Below, piece after piece: positions 1 to 7,555 of a DNA stretch of 14,098 nucleotides (position 1 is the stretch's first letter; each line of letters begins with the position of its first letter). The notes under the pieces are model-generated. The model ran no database searches. It was not told where the DNA came from and worked only from the letters and a program-made list of their open reading frames with translations. Position numbers and translations under genes: made by a program. The stretch is from Lachnospiraceae bacterium UBA3814 (lineage in GTDB: Bacteria > Bacillota > Clostridia > Lachnospirales > Lachnospiraceae), in assembly GCA_002368575.1 (NCBI GenBank), contig DFEA01000029.1, positions 20,334-34,431 on the forward strand, read 5' to 3'.

Positions 1-1301
1 CCTTCGATGTGGAAAACAACGAAGGAAACTGGAGCGCCTTTAACGAAGCCTTTACGACTACCAGGGCCACCCTCAGCGAAATGTCAGACGTTGTGGAGCT
101 GTGGGCCGAAAACGAGGAGGCCAAAATGGACAGGGAGATATCGGCGATGATCATGCGCTATGTGATCATTTTCTCGGTCATCATCCTTCTCGTGCTCGTA
201 TTTGTGGTGATCGCCGCAAATGCCATGACCTCGGAGATCCGCAGGGTGCGCGTCTCCCTCGACAACATGTCCGAGGGTGATTTTGCGACCCCCTTCGACA
301 GAAAGAGCCCCATCAGGGAATTCCGCAGGATCGCGGAGGCCTCGGACGAGATGCGCATAAAGATCCGCGAGACCATGGTAAGCATCATCGAGCACGCGAA
401 GGCCGTAAACGACGGGGCCGACAAGACCGAGGCAAAGATCTCCGACAGTCAGAGGATGACCGCGGACATAAATCAGGCCGTAAGCGACCTTGCCAACGGA
501 GCCACGAGCATGGCCCAGGATGTACAGGATGCCTCGGGTCTGGTGCTTAACATAGGAAACTCGGTGGAGATGGTGCTGCAGTCAGCCGACTCCAACATGA
601 CCATGAGCAAGCAGGTCTACGATATGTCGGTACAGGTCCAGGAGCAGCTTAAGAAGCTGCAGACCGAGGATACGGAGACAGACCGGATAGCCGGAGAGGT
701 TCAGGGCTCGGTCAATGAGACGGCCGATGTCGTTGCCGAAATAAGCAGGGCCGCCGAAACGATAATAGGCATAGCAAGCCAGACCAACCTTCTTGCCCTC
801 AACGCCTCCATCGAGGCCGCAAGAGCGGGCGAGGCCGGAAAGGGCTTTGCGGTGGTCGCCGACAACATAAAGGGGCTTGCGGAGGAATCCGACCAGTCCG
901 CCAAGGAAATAACCGAAATGGTCACCCGCATTTCCGCGCTTTCCGACCGCAACAAGGAGCTTACGGGCAGGATCAAAACCGCTACCAGCAGTGAATCCGT
1001 TGAGTTCGGAAAGATGAGTGTTTCCTTTGATGAGATGGAATCGGAGCTCAAGGAAACAGAGGCGGGCAACGAAAACATAGAGCATCTTGTGGAATCCGTA
1101 AATCATGATAAGAACGCCATCATGAACGCTGTCGAGAGCCTCTCAAGCATCTCACAGCAGAACGCGGCATCCACCGAGGAGACCAGCGCATCTCTGACCC
1201 AGCTTTCCGACATTATGCTGGATGTCGTTTCCGAAGCCAGGAGCCTGCAGAGTATCGCCGAAAAGCTTCAGGAGAATGTTCGTTTCTTCAGGGTAGATTA
1301 A
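1..1301 (+). CDS. Methyl-accepting chemotaxis protein, 3' part
   Basis: Transmembrane chemoreceptor that passes ligand signals to the CheA/CheW kinase complex. The reading frame is open to the left edge (codons TTC GAT precede a GTG at 9), so the N-terminus and most of the sensor domain lie outside the window; the GTG is probably internal. Counting from that GTG, one membrane segment lies at about 48-71, a HAMP linker at about 72-124 and a long helical signalling domain at 125-430. The hairpin tip is clear: SQTNLLALNASIEAARAGEA at 257-276, then GKGFAVVAD. The QQNAASTEETSAS stretch near 383-395 is the usual region for adaptation sites. There is no NWETF-like tether at the C-terminus, which ends FFRVD. 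The HD-like gene starts 59 bp downstream with no terminator between, so the two may be cotranscribed. The family is certain; the ligand is unknown. Confidence 0.95.
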   Translation, partial: FDVENNEGNWSAFNEAFTTTRATLSEMSDVVELWAENEEAKMDREISAMIMRYVIIFSVIILLVLVFVVIAANAMTSEIRRVRVSLDNMSEGDFATPFDRKSPIREFRRIAEASDEMRIKIRETMVSIIEHAKAVNDGADKTEAKISDSQRMTADINQAVSDLANGATSMAQDVQDASGLVLNIGNSVEMVLQSADSNMTMSKQVYDMSVQVQEQLKKLQTEDTETDRIAGEVQGSVNETADVVAEISRAAETIIGIASQTNLLALNASIEAARAGEAGKGFAVVADNIKGLAEESDQSAKEITEMVTRISALSDRNKELTGRIKTATSSESVEFGKMSVSFDEMESELKETEAGNENIEHLVESVNHDKNAIMNAVESLSSISQQNAASTEETSASLTQLSDIMLDVVSEARSLQSIAEKLQENVRFFRVD

Positions 1302-1349
1302 GCTTGAAAGTAAACCTTCAAACTTGATCGGCGGGTCAGACACGGGCCC

Positions 1350-1354
1350 GGAGG
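1350..1354 (+). promoter_or_regulatory. Shine-Dalgarno GGAGG of the HD-GYP-like gene
   Basis: GGAGG lies 6 nt before the ATG at 1361 and fixes the start of that gene. Confidence 0.8.
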
Positions 1355-1360
1355 ACCAAA

Positions 1361-2440
1361 ATGAGATTTGTTGAATTAAATGACCTTAAAAAGGGCGAAC
1401 GCATAGTAAGACCGATCTACAATACCGAAGGAGTGCTGCTGTACGGCAGCGGCACCAGGACAGATGAAGCGGTAGTGTCCCAGCTTAAGAAGCTGGATCT
1501 TTTCGGACTGTATGTTCTTGACGAGGCTGAGCCGATCCCGGAAATATCAAAGGAAGTACTTGAAATGGAGGCCTTCCAGACAAGGGTGGCCCATATCATT
1601 GACGATATCTGCAGAAATCTGATCGCCGGAAAGCCGGTCAGGAACCTGGATGAGACGGTGGAGCTGATCGTCAGGAGGTTCGGCTATCTTAAGGAGCCGG
1701 TCCATTTCAACCAGTCGCTCAGGTCCAAAAAGGATTTTGTTAGCAAGCACACCCTGAACGTGGCCATCCTTACCTCAATGATCGCAGGAAGGCTCAACCT
1801 TGAGCTGAAGGAAAGGATGTACCTGGTAGAGGCAGCCTTCTTTTATGACATAGGAAAGTACCTGGCCCCGCAGGATGCCATCTTTAAAAGCGGAGCCCTC
1901 ACCGAAGAGGAGCTTAATGAGGTACGTGCCGCCAAGCAGAAGGGCTTTGCCCTGTTAAAGGAAAACTATGCCTACCCCGCGGGGGTAAGACGTTACCTTA
2001 TACAGCTGTCCCGGGATCATAAAAACCATATCGGAGCCGCATGGGAGCAGGAGGATCTTAACCTTCTTCCGGGCACAAGGATCCTTAAGGTCGCCGACAT
2101 CTATGATATCCTTACGGCGGTAAGGCCCTATAAGGCCCCCAAATCACCCTTCTCGGCCTATAAGATCATAAGGGAGAACCCTGAGGAATACGACACGAAA
2201 TATGCGGAGGCTCTGTCAAAATGCCTGCATATCCTCCCCGTAGGCAGCTATGTGCAGCTCAGCAACGGGGAGCAGGGGATCGTTATCAGGGAAAATGAGC
2301 AGGTCCTTGAGCGTCCCATCGTTCTGGGCTTTGCCAGCAACAAGATGTACGATCTTTCCCAGGCCGCGGTATTTCGTGAGGTAAAGATAAAGGATACGGT
2401 CTCCACCCCCGACAACCGGCCCCAGATACAGGTGATGTGA
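1361..2440 (+). CDS. HD-GYP-like protein with degenerate catalytic motifs
   Basis: This 359-residue protein has the architecture of clostridial HD-GYP c-di-GMP phosphodiesterases: an N-terminal domain (1-100, opening MRFVELNDLKKGERI), an HD-type helical domain (about 125-290) and a short C-terminal beta segment (VQLSNGEQGIV, 298-308). The first metal-site histidine is kept (H130 in KHTLNVA), and so are K166 and the VADIYDILTAVRPY block (D246). The defining HD pair, however, reads FYDIGK, so the His is Tyr162. The later motif histidine is replaced in RAAKQKG, and the HHE..DG.GYP signature is reduced to RDHKNHIGAAW (218-228). I infer that it is not an active hydrolase and may be a c-di-GMP binding or scaffold protein. 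It follows the chemoreceptor gene and converges on lacI with a 6-bp gap. Confidence 0.85.
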   Translation: MRFVELNDLKKGERIVRPIYNTEGVLLYGSGTRTDEAVVSQLKKLDLFGLYVLDEAEPIPEISKEVLEMEAFQTRVAHIIDDICRNLIAGKPVRNLDETVELIVRRFGYLKEPVHFNQSLRSKKDFVSKHTLNVAILTSMIAGRLNLELKERMYLVEAAFFYDIGKYLAPQDAIFKSGALTEEELNEVRAAKQKGFALLKENYAYPAGVRRYLIQLSRDHKNHIGAAWEQEDLNLLPGTRILKVADIYDILTAVRPYKAPKSPFSAYKIIRENPEEYDTKYAEALSKCLHILPVGSYVQLSNGEQGIVIRENEQVLERPIVLGFASNKMYDLSQAAVFREVKIKDTVSTPDNRPQIQVM

Positions 2441-2446
2441 CCGCGC

Positions 2447-3451
2447 TTAAAGCTTCAGCACGGAATCTCCTTCACTTATCCTCGTTTTCATGATGATCTC
2501 CGTCGCATAGTCGCTTCCCTTACCCCTTATCTTTAAAAGCAGGGTCTCCACGGCCTTCTCTCCCATCTCCTTCATCGGCTGCACCACCATATGCAGCCTG
2601 GGCTTTACGATATGGGACAGTATCAGGTCATCAAAGCCCATGAGCGAAATATCGGAGGGGCATCCCAGGTCGGATTCATTCACCGCCATGACCGCCCCCA
2701 GGCTCACCTCATAGTTGCTCATAAATACCGCAGTGGGCCTTTCCTTAAGCGAGAGAAGCTCCTTCATGGCCTCATATCCGAACTCTATCGAATGATCTCT
2801 CTTCCTTATATATTCGGGCGGCGTGGGAAGCCCGGCCTCCTTCATGGCGTCCTTATAGCCCTTCAGCCTTTCAAAGCCCGTATATTCATTTTCCTCATCC
2901 GAGCATATTATGGCGATCCTTCTGTGATTATTCCTTATAAGCAGTGAAACGGCCTGATAAGCGGCCCTGCGGTTGTCGATCCTTACGCAGTCGATGGTCT
3001 CACCCTCCACCGGCCTGTCAAGAAGGACCACAGGGATCCCTGCCTCCGAAACGGGCCTGAGAAACCCGGCAGTTCTTGAGATAGGCAGCACTATAATGCC
3101 ATCCACCTTTTTGTTGATCAGGAACCTGATGTTTTCCGCCTCAACTGTCTCATCACCTCTTGAATCACAGATGAGCAGACCGTATTTTTCCTTTCGCAGG
3201 GCCTGGCCTATGTGCCGTAAGAGGGTACCGTTAAACATACTTCCTATATCATACACCACTACCCCTACAGTTCTTGTCCTGTTTGTCACGAGCCCCCTTG
3301 CGAGCTCGTTAGGCTCATAGTGCAGCTCCTCTATGGCTTTTTCGATAAGGAGCCTGTTTTCGGGAAGGACATTCCCGCCGTTCAGGTATTTGGAAATGGT
3401 GGCAAGTGAAAGACCGGTCACTTCCTTTATATCTCTGATCGTCGATGGCAT
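2447..3451 (-). CDS. LacI-family transcriptional regulator
   Basis: DNA-binding repressor or activator of the LacI/GalR family, 334 residues. The N-terminal helix-turn-helix is TIRDIKEVTGLSLATISKYL, followed by a hinge around NELARGL and a periplasmic-binding-protein-like effector domain (RTVGVVVYDI, GIIVLPIS, GIPVVLLDRP, ISLMGFDD, VVQPMKEMGEKAVETL). I place the start at the ATG at 3451 because AAAGGA lies 7 nt upstream and the protein then opens MPSTIRDIKEVTG, as the family does. An upstream in-frame extension would add 18 unconserved residues. The gene lies downstream of fucI on the same strand, across a 149-bp spacer with a stem-loop and an operator-like palindrome. Control of fucose-related genes is a reasonable inference; the effector cannot be read from sequence. 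Confidence 0.92.
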   Translation of the reverse strand: MPSTIRDIKEVTGLSLATISKYLNGGNVLPENRLLIEKAIEELHYEPNELARGLVTNRTRTVGVVVYDIGSMFNGTLLRHIGQALRKEKYGLLICDSRGDETVEAENIRFLINKKVDGIIVLPISRTAGFLRPVSEAGIPVVLLDRPVEGETIDCVRIDNRRAAYQAVSLLIRNNHRRIAIICSDEENEYTGFERLKGYKDAMKEAGLPTPPEYIRKRDHSIEFGYEAMKELLSLKERPTAVFMSNYEVSLGAVMAVNESDLGCPSDISLMGFDDLILSHIVKPRLHMVVQPMKEMGEKAVETLLLKIRGKGSDYATEIIMKTRISEGDSVLKL

Positions 3452-3489
3452 AGCATTTTCCTTTCGGCAAACGGATGTCACAGTCCAAA

Positions 3490-3518
3490 GGGCGGGGCAG
3501 TCCATGACTGCTCCGCCC
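3490..3518 (-). terminator. Stem-loop between fucI and lacI, possible fucI terminator
   Basis: GGGCGGGGCAGT and ACTGCTCCGCCC form a 12-bp stem with one wobble position and a 5-nt loop. On the minus strand only three Ts follow, so as an intrinsic terminator it is weak. It may partially terminate fucI transcripts or protect their 3' end. Confidence 0.5.
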
Positions 3519-3570
3519 CGTAGCTCTGATAATAACCGGCATCCCTTACGGATTGGAACCGGCTTTGCAA

Positions 3571-3589
3571 TGAACGAATAATACGTTCA
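3571..3589. repeat. Palindrome TGAACG-N7-CGTTCA, possible operator
   Basis: Perfect 6-bp arms (TGAACG, CGTTCA) flank AATAATA, 11 bp past the fucI stop codon and upstream of lacI. The spacing suits a dimeric regulator or a small RNA hairpin. LacI autoregulation is only an inference. Confidence 0.35.
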
Positions 3590-3600
3590 GCATGGCATTA

Positions 3601-5403
3601 CTATTTTATAGTCTTGTACATAGGACCGTATGCGCTGCAGGCTCTGAAATCCTGACCCTCCTTGTCGGCCCCGAAGGCATTCCAGGCCGAAGGACGGAAG
3701 ATCTTCTCCTCGGGAACGTTATGCATGCATACCGGGATCCTCAGGATGGAAGCCAGTGTGATAAGATCGGCACCTATATGACCGTAGCTTATGGCTCCGT
3801 GGTTGGCTCCCCAGTTATTCATCACATCATAGGCCGTAGCAAAGGGTCCGTTGCCTGTGCATCTGGGAGTGAACCATGTGCAGGGCCAGGTATAGTCGGT
3901 ACGCTTCCAGAGCTTGTCGGATACCTCCTCGGGAAGATGTACTGTCCAGCCCTCAGCGATCTGAAGCACGGGGCCCAGATTCTTAACAAGGTTCAGACGG
4001 ATCATCGTGGCAGGCATCTCGGCCTTTGTCTCAAACCTTGAGGAGAAGCCGCCTCCCCTGAAATATCCGTTATCGGCCGCGCACCACTCCGTCGCTGCCA
4101 TTATGGCCTTCTGGTCAGCCTCCGTGACCTCATACCAGGGCTTCATGACCGCATTGCCGTTTTCGTCCTTTGCCTCACCGCAGGCATCAAGACAGGCAGC
4201 ACCTGAATTGATGAGATGGATAAAGCCGTTGGCATCCTTTGCGTGACCCTCTATATCATAGCCGGTAACTCTCTTTACGGACTCGCCGCTCCAGTAGGTC
4301 CTTACATCCGCAAATATCTGGGCCCTGTTGGTGAGCAGCTTCATGAACAGCATTCCGAGACCGTTGAGAACATCATTCTCCGTTGCAAGGATATAGGGCT
4401 CTCTTGCCCCGTTCCAGTCAAAGGAGGTATTGAGAAGAGCCTCGGGATAGTCGCAGTTCGGATAGAAATCGGTCCACTGACGCTGACCCTGGAAGCCCGC
4501 GGCTATGGCGTTATGACCGACAGCCTCCTCCTCGCGTCCCTCAGGAAGGTTGGGATTCCCGTTCATGAGATCCTTGATGATGCACATCATCTTAACAACA
4601 AACTCCCAGTCCTTTTCCTTCTGCTCCGGAGAGCTCTTGATACTGTCGGGATTCTTGTCAAGGCCTTCCTTACAGTATTCCTTTGTCCACTTAAGCGCCT
4701 TCTCATACTCGGCCTTGTCGTATATCTCCTCAGTCATACGGCGGATGATCTCAACCTCGTCGATGGACTCCACACGCATACCGAGATACTCCTCGATAAA
4801 CTCGGGGCTGATGATGGAGCCGCCTATGCCCATGGTGACCGAACCGATCTGGAGATATGACTTTCCTCTCATGGTCGCTGCCGCTACAGCCGCGCGTCCG
4901 AAGCGGAGAAGCTTCTCCCTGACGTCCTCGGGAATGGAGGTGTCGTCCGCCTCCTGAACCTCATGCCCGTAAATACCGAAGGCAGGAAGCCCCTTCTGGC
5001 TGTGGGTGGCAAGAACCGACGCAAGATAGACCGCACCGGGACGCTCCGTTCCGTTAAAGCCCCATACCGCCTTGATGGTCATGGGATCCATATCCATGGT
5101 CTCGGCACCGTAGCACCAGCAAGGAGTAACGGTAAGGGTAATATCAACACCCTCCTTCTTAAACTTTGCGGCACAGGCAGCTGCCTCTGCCACTCTTCCT
5201 ATGGTAGTATCGGCGATGACCACCTTTACAGGCTCGCCATTAGAGTATCTTAAGTTCTCTTCAAACAGCTTCGCGGCTGATTTTGCCATATTCATGGTCT
5301 GATCCTCAAGAGACTCCCTTACCTTGAGCTTTCCGCGTCTTCCGTCGATAGTAGGTCTGATTCCAATTACGGGATATTCCCCGATCAATCTGCTTTTAGC
5401 CAT
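3601..5403 (-). CDS. fucI: L-fucose isomerase
   Basis: Converts L-fucose to L-fuculose, the first step of intracellular fucose use; family members also act on D-arabinose. The 600-residue product is close to the usual length (about 590) and matches E. coli FucI throughout from memory: IGIRPTIDGRRG (13-24), VRESLEDQTMNMAK, TVTPCWCYGAETMDMDP, WGFNGTERPGAVYL, AAGFQGQR, SFDWNGAREP, FRGGGFSSRF and RIPVCMHNV. The metal and catalytic residues of the family are present: E342 (ATEND), D366 (FADVRTYW) and H535 (NWGANHG), matching E337, D361 and H528 of E. coli. I chose the ATG at 5403 because AAGGAGGG lies just upstream; a longer frame from 5445 has no such site. No fuculokinase, aldolase or permease gene is in the window. 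The gene is divergent from the AraC regulator and upstream of lacI. Confidence 0.97.
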   Translation of the reverse strand: MAKSRLIGEYPVIGIRPTIDGRRGKLKVRESLEDQTMNMAKSAAKLFEENLRYSNGEPVKVVIADTTIGRVAEAAACAAKFKKEGVDITLTVTPCWCYGAETMDMDPMTIKAVWGFNGTERPGAVYLASVLATHSQKGLPAFGIYGHEVQEADDTSIPEDVREKLLRFGRAAVAAATMRGKSYLQIGSVTMGIGGSIISPEFIEEYLGMRVESIDEVEIIRRMTEEIYDKAEYEKALKWTKEYCKEGLDKNPDSIKSSPEQKEKDWEFVVKMMCIIKDLMNGNPNLPEGREEEAVGHNAIAAGFQGQRQWTDFYPNCDYPEALLNTSFDWNGAREPYILATENDVLNGLGMLFMKLLTNRAQIFADVRTYWSGESVKRVTGYDIEGHAKDANGFIHLINSGAACLDACGEAKDENGNAVMKPWYEVTEADQKAIMAATEWCAADNGYFRGGGFSSRFETKAEMPATMIRLNLVKNLGPVLQIAEGWTVHLPEEVSDKLWKRTDYTWPCTWFTPRCTGNGPFATAYDVMNNWGANHGAISYGHIGADLITLASILRIPVCMHNVPEEKIFRPSAWNAFGADKEGQDFRACSAYGPMYKTIK

Positions 5404-5426
5404 TTTACCCTCCTTTGTTAAAGCCC

Positions 5427-5466
5427 GGCTGCCGTCCCGGCTCATAAACGGACCGCCCCGGCAGCC
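5427..5466 (-). repeat. Inverted repeat in the fucI leader
   Basis: GGCTGCCG at 5427-5434 and CGGCAGCC at 5459-5466 are perfect 8-bp arms separated by 24 nt, inside the predicted untranslated leader of fucI. CCCGGCT also occurs as a direct repeat at 5424-5430 and 5436-5442. It could be an mRNA stem or a regulator site. Confidence 0.4.
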
Positions 5467-5479
5467 TCATATAGTATTG

Positions 5480-5507
5480 ATTATATAATAATGACAGCCT
5501 TATGCAA
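5480..5507 (-). promoter_or_regulatory. Predicted fucI promoter
   Basis: On the minus strand, TTGCAT (5502-5507) and a perfect TATAAT (5480-5485) are separated by 16 bp. The predicted start near 5473 gives a leader of about 70 nt. The -35 match is weak, which is usual for an activated promoter. Confidence 0.55.
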
Positions 5508-5519
5508 AGGTGATATAAT
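5491..5519 (+). promoter_or_regulatory. Predicted promoter of the AraC-family gene
   Basis: ATGACA (5491-5496) and TATAAT (5514-5519) have a 17-bp spacer and an extended -10 TG (5511-5512). The match to the vegetative consensus is strong. Its -35 lies inside the spacer of the opposing fucI promoter, so the two overlap. Confidence 0.65.
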
Positions 5520-5561
5520 AAAAAAAAGTATAACAATATTCACTTTTTTCAGGAGTCTCTC

Positions 5562-6443
5562 ATGAAATACCTTGATTATAAAGAGCGTCGGGATCAGGGG
5601 ACCTTCAATTTTCCCATCGCCTTTTACCATGAGCTTCCTCACAGCCCGCGGTATCATATGCCCTATCACTGGCATTACCATCTGGAGATAATCCATATCG
5701 TTAACGGCAGCTTCCACCTCACCTTAAACGGCGTGACCCGTACCTTCCGTAAAAATGATGTGATATTCATCACCGACGGAGTCCTGCACGGCGGAAGCCC
5801 GGAGGATCAGAGCTGTATCTACGACTGCGTCGTTTTTGATATCGGTATGCTCCAGAAGGACAACAACGCCTGTTCAAAGACGCTTAAGGATATCCAGAAT
5901 CATAACATTGTTATTCATACCCTTCTCTCAAAGGAGCCCCTTATCCTCCCCGTGGTGGAAAAGCTCTGCGATGCTCTCTCCGGAAGGGATGAAGGTTACG
6001 AATTCCTGACCCAGGGCTGCCTTTATGAGCTCTTTTCCATCATACTGAAAAAGCATCTCTACGATGAAAGGAGCGGGAAGGAGATACCCTCCGAGAGGCT
6101 TAACTGTATCAAGAATGTTCTTGATCATATTTCGGAAAATTTCGACGGGAACATAAAGCTTAACGACCTGGCAAGGATCGCGGGGATGAACCCCAAATAT
6201 TTCTGCAGGTATTTTAAAAGCATGACGGAACGGACTCCCATAGATTATCTTAACTACTACAGGGTCGAATGCGCCTGTGAGATGCTCTCCACCAGGGATA
6301 TAACAATAAAAGAAGCCGCCATCTCCTGCGGCTTTAATGATGAAAGCTATTTTATAAAAACCTTCCACAAATACAAGGGAATCACCCCGAAGCAGTTTAT
6401 TAAGGCCGAATTTACCTCTGCGGCTCCGGGTCCCCTGCACTGA
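5562..6443 (+). CDS. AraC-family transcriptional regulator
   Basis: A 293-residue activator-type regulator. Residues 30-75 form the N-terminal cupin sugar-binding fold (HYHLEIIHIVNGSFHL, then DVIFITDGVLHGG). Residues about 185-281 carry the two AraC helix-turn-helix units: LNDLARIAGMNPKYFCRYF at 200-218, and TIKEAAISCGFNDESYF at 248-264 followed by KYKGITPKQF. The start is supported by AGGAG 6 nt before the ATG. It is transcribed divergently from fucI, so fucI is its likely target and L-fucose or a related sugar its likely effector (inference from position). An intrinsic terminator follows the stop codon. Confidence 0.94.
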   Translation: MKYLDYKERRDQGTFNFPIAFYHELPHSPRYHMPYHWHYHLEIIHIVNGSFHLTLNGVTRTFRKNDVIFITDGVLHGGSPEDQSCIYDCVVFDIGMLQKDNNACSKTLKDIQNHNIVIHTLLSKEPLILPVVEKLCDALSGRDEGYEFLTQGCLYELFSIILKKHLYDERSGKEIPSERLNCIKNVLDHISENFDGNIKLNDLARIAGMNPKYFCRYFKSMTERTPIDYLNYYRVECACEMLSTRDITIKEAAISCGFNDESYFIKTFHKYKGITPKQFIKAEFTSAAPGPLH

Positions 6444-6461
6444 GCTTAAGGCCTCCGATAC

Positions 6462-6490
6462 CGTCACCGCCATTACAGCGGACGTTTTTT
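6462..6490 (+). terminator. Intrinsic terminator after the AraC-family gene
   Basis: CGTC-ac-CGC pairs with GCG-GACG (7 bp with a 2-nt bulge) around a 7-nt loop and is followed by TTTTTT. It lies 18 nt past the stop codon at 6443, between two convergent genes. Confidence 0.65.
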
Positions 6491-6503
6491 CCGTACAGTT
6501 ATG

Positions 6504-7202
6504 TCAGAGCGCAACTATCTCAGGCTCCTGCGGAAAGACTGCCCCTTCTCCTCCTGCACACACTGACAGGGTATAGCCCTTAAAGGGGCGGTATACCCTT
6601 CCCCTGTATACATCCCCGTTTACGCTTTGTACATAGGAGGCCTCACCCGAAGCATCAACAAACACCTCAAAGCTGTCAAGCGGAAGTGCCAGTCCGCGTC
6701 CTACAGCCTTCAGAAAGCTTTCCTTGAGGGTCCAGTACATATAGAAATCCTCGTCATTCCTTATCCTTTCGACCTCACCCCTGCAGAAAAAGTGCTCCGC
6801 TATCCCTGACCTGTCCGGGCGATGCTCCTCAATATCTGTCCCCAGCTCACCCTCTCCGGCATCGGCGATGGCACATGCCGCGTAGTCTCCCGAATGTGAC
6901 AGCGAAAAACAAAGGCTCTCAGCCTCAGAGGACAGGGCTCCTGCGGCCCTTAAAAGGTCCTTTTCCTCCTGTGACAGATCAAGGCACGGCTTGCCGTTTT
7001 CGTCTCTCAGAAGCCTTACAGGAAAAAGAAGCCTGCCGCAAAGCCTCTTCAGCCCGTAATTGAGCAGAGTCTCAGCAGCAAGCCCTCTTCTTTTATCTAT
7101 CTCAAATCTGAATTTTTCCGCTCTTTCTATCCTGTCCTTCGACACCCTTGAAATAAGGGAAGCGATATCCGGCGCGGTCACATCCGTAATATACAGTCTC
7201 AC
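6504..7202 (-). CDS. 4'-phosphopantetheinyl transferase, Sfp type
   Basis: Transfers the phosphopantetheine arm of CoA to a serine of carrier proteins (acyl, peptidyl or aryl carrier domains). The 232 residues match Sfp/Gsp-type enzymes in length. SLSHSGDYAACAIA (100-113) precedes GTDIE (121-125) and WTLKESFLKAVG (157-168), which supply the expected magnesium ligands D123, E125 and E161 and the family K165. The start is a GTG whose GTGA overlaps the rplT stop by 4 nt; GAAGG lies just upstream. Translational coupling to rplT is therefore likely. No polyketide, peptide or fatty-acid synthesis gene is in the window, so the carrier-protein partner is unknown. Its position at the end of a ribosomal protein operon is unusual. 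Confidence 0.93.
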   Translation of the reverse strand: MRLYITDVTAPDIASLISRVSKDRIERAEKFRFEIDKRRGLAAETLLNYGLKRLCGRLLFPVRLLRDENGKPCLDLSQEEKDLLRAAGALSSEAESLCFSLSHSGDYAACAIADAGEGELGTDIEEHRPDRSGIAEHFFCRGEVERIRNDEDFYMYWTLKESFLKAVGRGLALPLDSFEVFVDASGEASYVQSVNGDVYRGRVYRPFKGYTLSVCAGGEGAVFPQEPEIVAL

Positions 7203-7555
7203 GCTACCTTCGATTTCGCGATCTCCGCAAGAGTCGCAAACCCCTCAGCGTCGTTGACTGCCATCTCGGCAAGCATCTTTCTGTTTATATCTACCTCAGC
7301 CAGCTTGAGCCCGTAGATGAATTTGCTGTAGGAAAGACCGTTGAGCCTTGCCGCGGCATTGATCCTTGCGATCCATAAACGTCTGAACTGACGCTTCTTT
7401 TCCTTTCTGCCCACATAAGCAGACGCCAGAGCTCTCATGACCGACTGCTTTGCTATCCTGTACTGCTTTGAACGGGCACCTCTGTAGCCCTTTGCTAATT
7501 TTAAAACCCTGTTATGCTTTCTTCTGGCGTTCATACCGCCCTTGATCCTTGCCAT
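7199..7555 (-). CDS. rplT: Large ribosomal subunit protein bL20
   Basis: 118 residues, the normal length for L20. This early-assembly 23S rRNA-binding protein also autoregulates its operon in well-studied bacteria. The family sequence is clear: MARIKGGMNARRKHNRVLKL, AKGYRGARSKQYRIAKQSVM, GRKEKKRQFRRLWIARINAA and GLSYSKFIYGLK. I place the start at 7555 because AGGAGG lies immediately upstream and MARIKGG is the family start; the longer frame from 7621 adds non-homologous residues. It is third in infC-rpmI-rplT and is followed by an overlapping phosphopantetheinyl transferase gene. The 189-nt spacer before it is structured and may mediate control. Confidence 0.98.
   Translation of the reverse strand: MARIKGGMNARRKHNRVLKLAKGYRGARSKQYRIAKQSVMRALASAYVGRKEKKRQFRRLWIARINAAARLNGLSYSKFIYGLKLAEVDINRKMLAEMAVNDAEGFATLAEIAKSKVA

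Noticed and set aside
582..1106. Long minus-strand open frame inside the chemoreceptor gene
   Set aside because: It mirrors the coding frame of a certain gene and has no ribosome binding site or family resemblance.
2441..2446. Possible bidirectional terminator between the HD-GYP-like gene and lacI
   Set aside because: Only 6 bp separate the stop codons, and no hairpin with a T-tract is visible there.
4216..4860. Plus-strand open frame of 214 codons inside fucI
   Set aside because: Antisense shadow of a conserved enzyme gene; no recognisable domain and no start signals.
5404..5445. 14-residue N-terminal extension of fucI
   Set aside because: AAGGAGGG directly precedes the ATG at 5403, and the extension lies in the leader with the inverted repeat.
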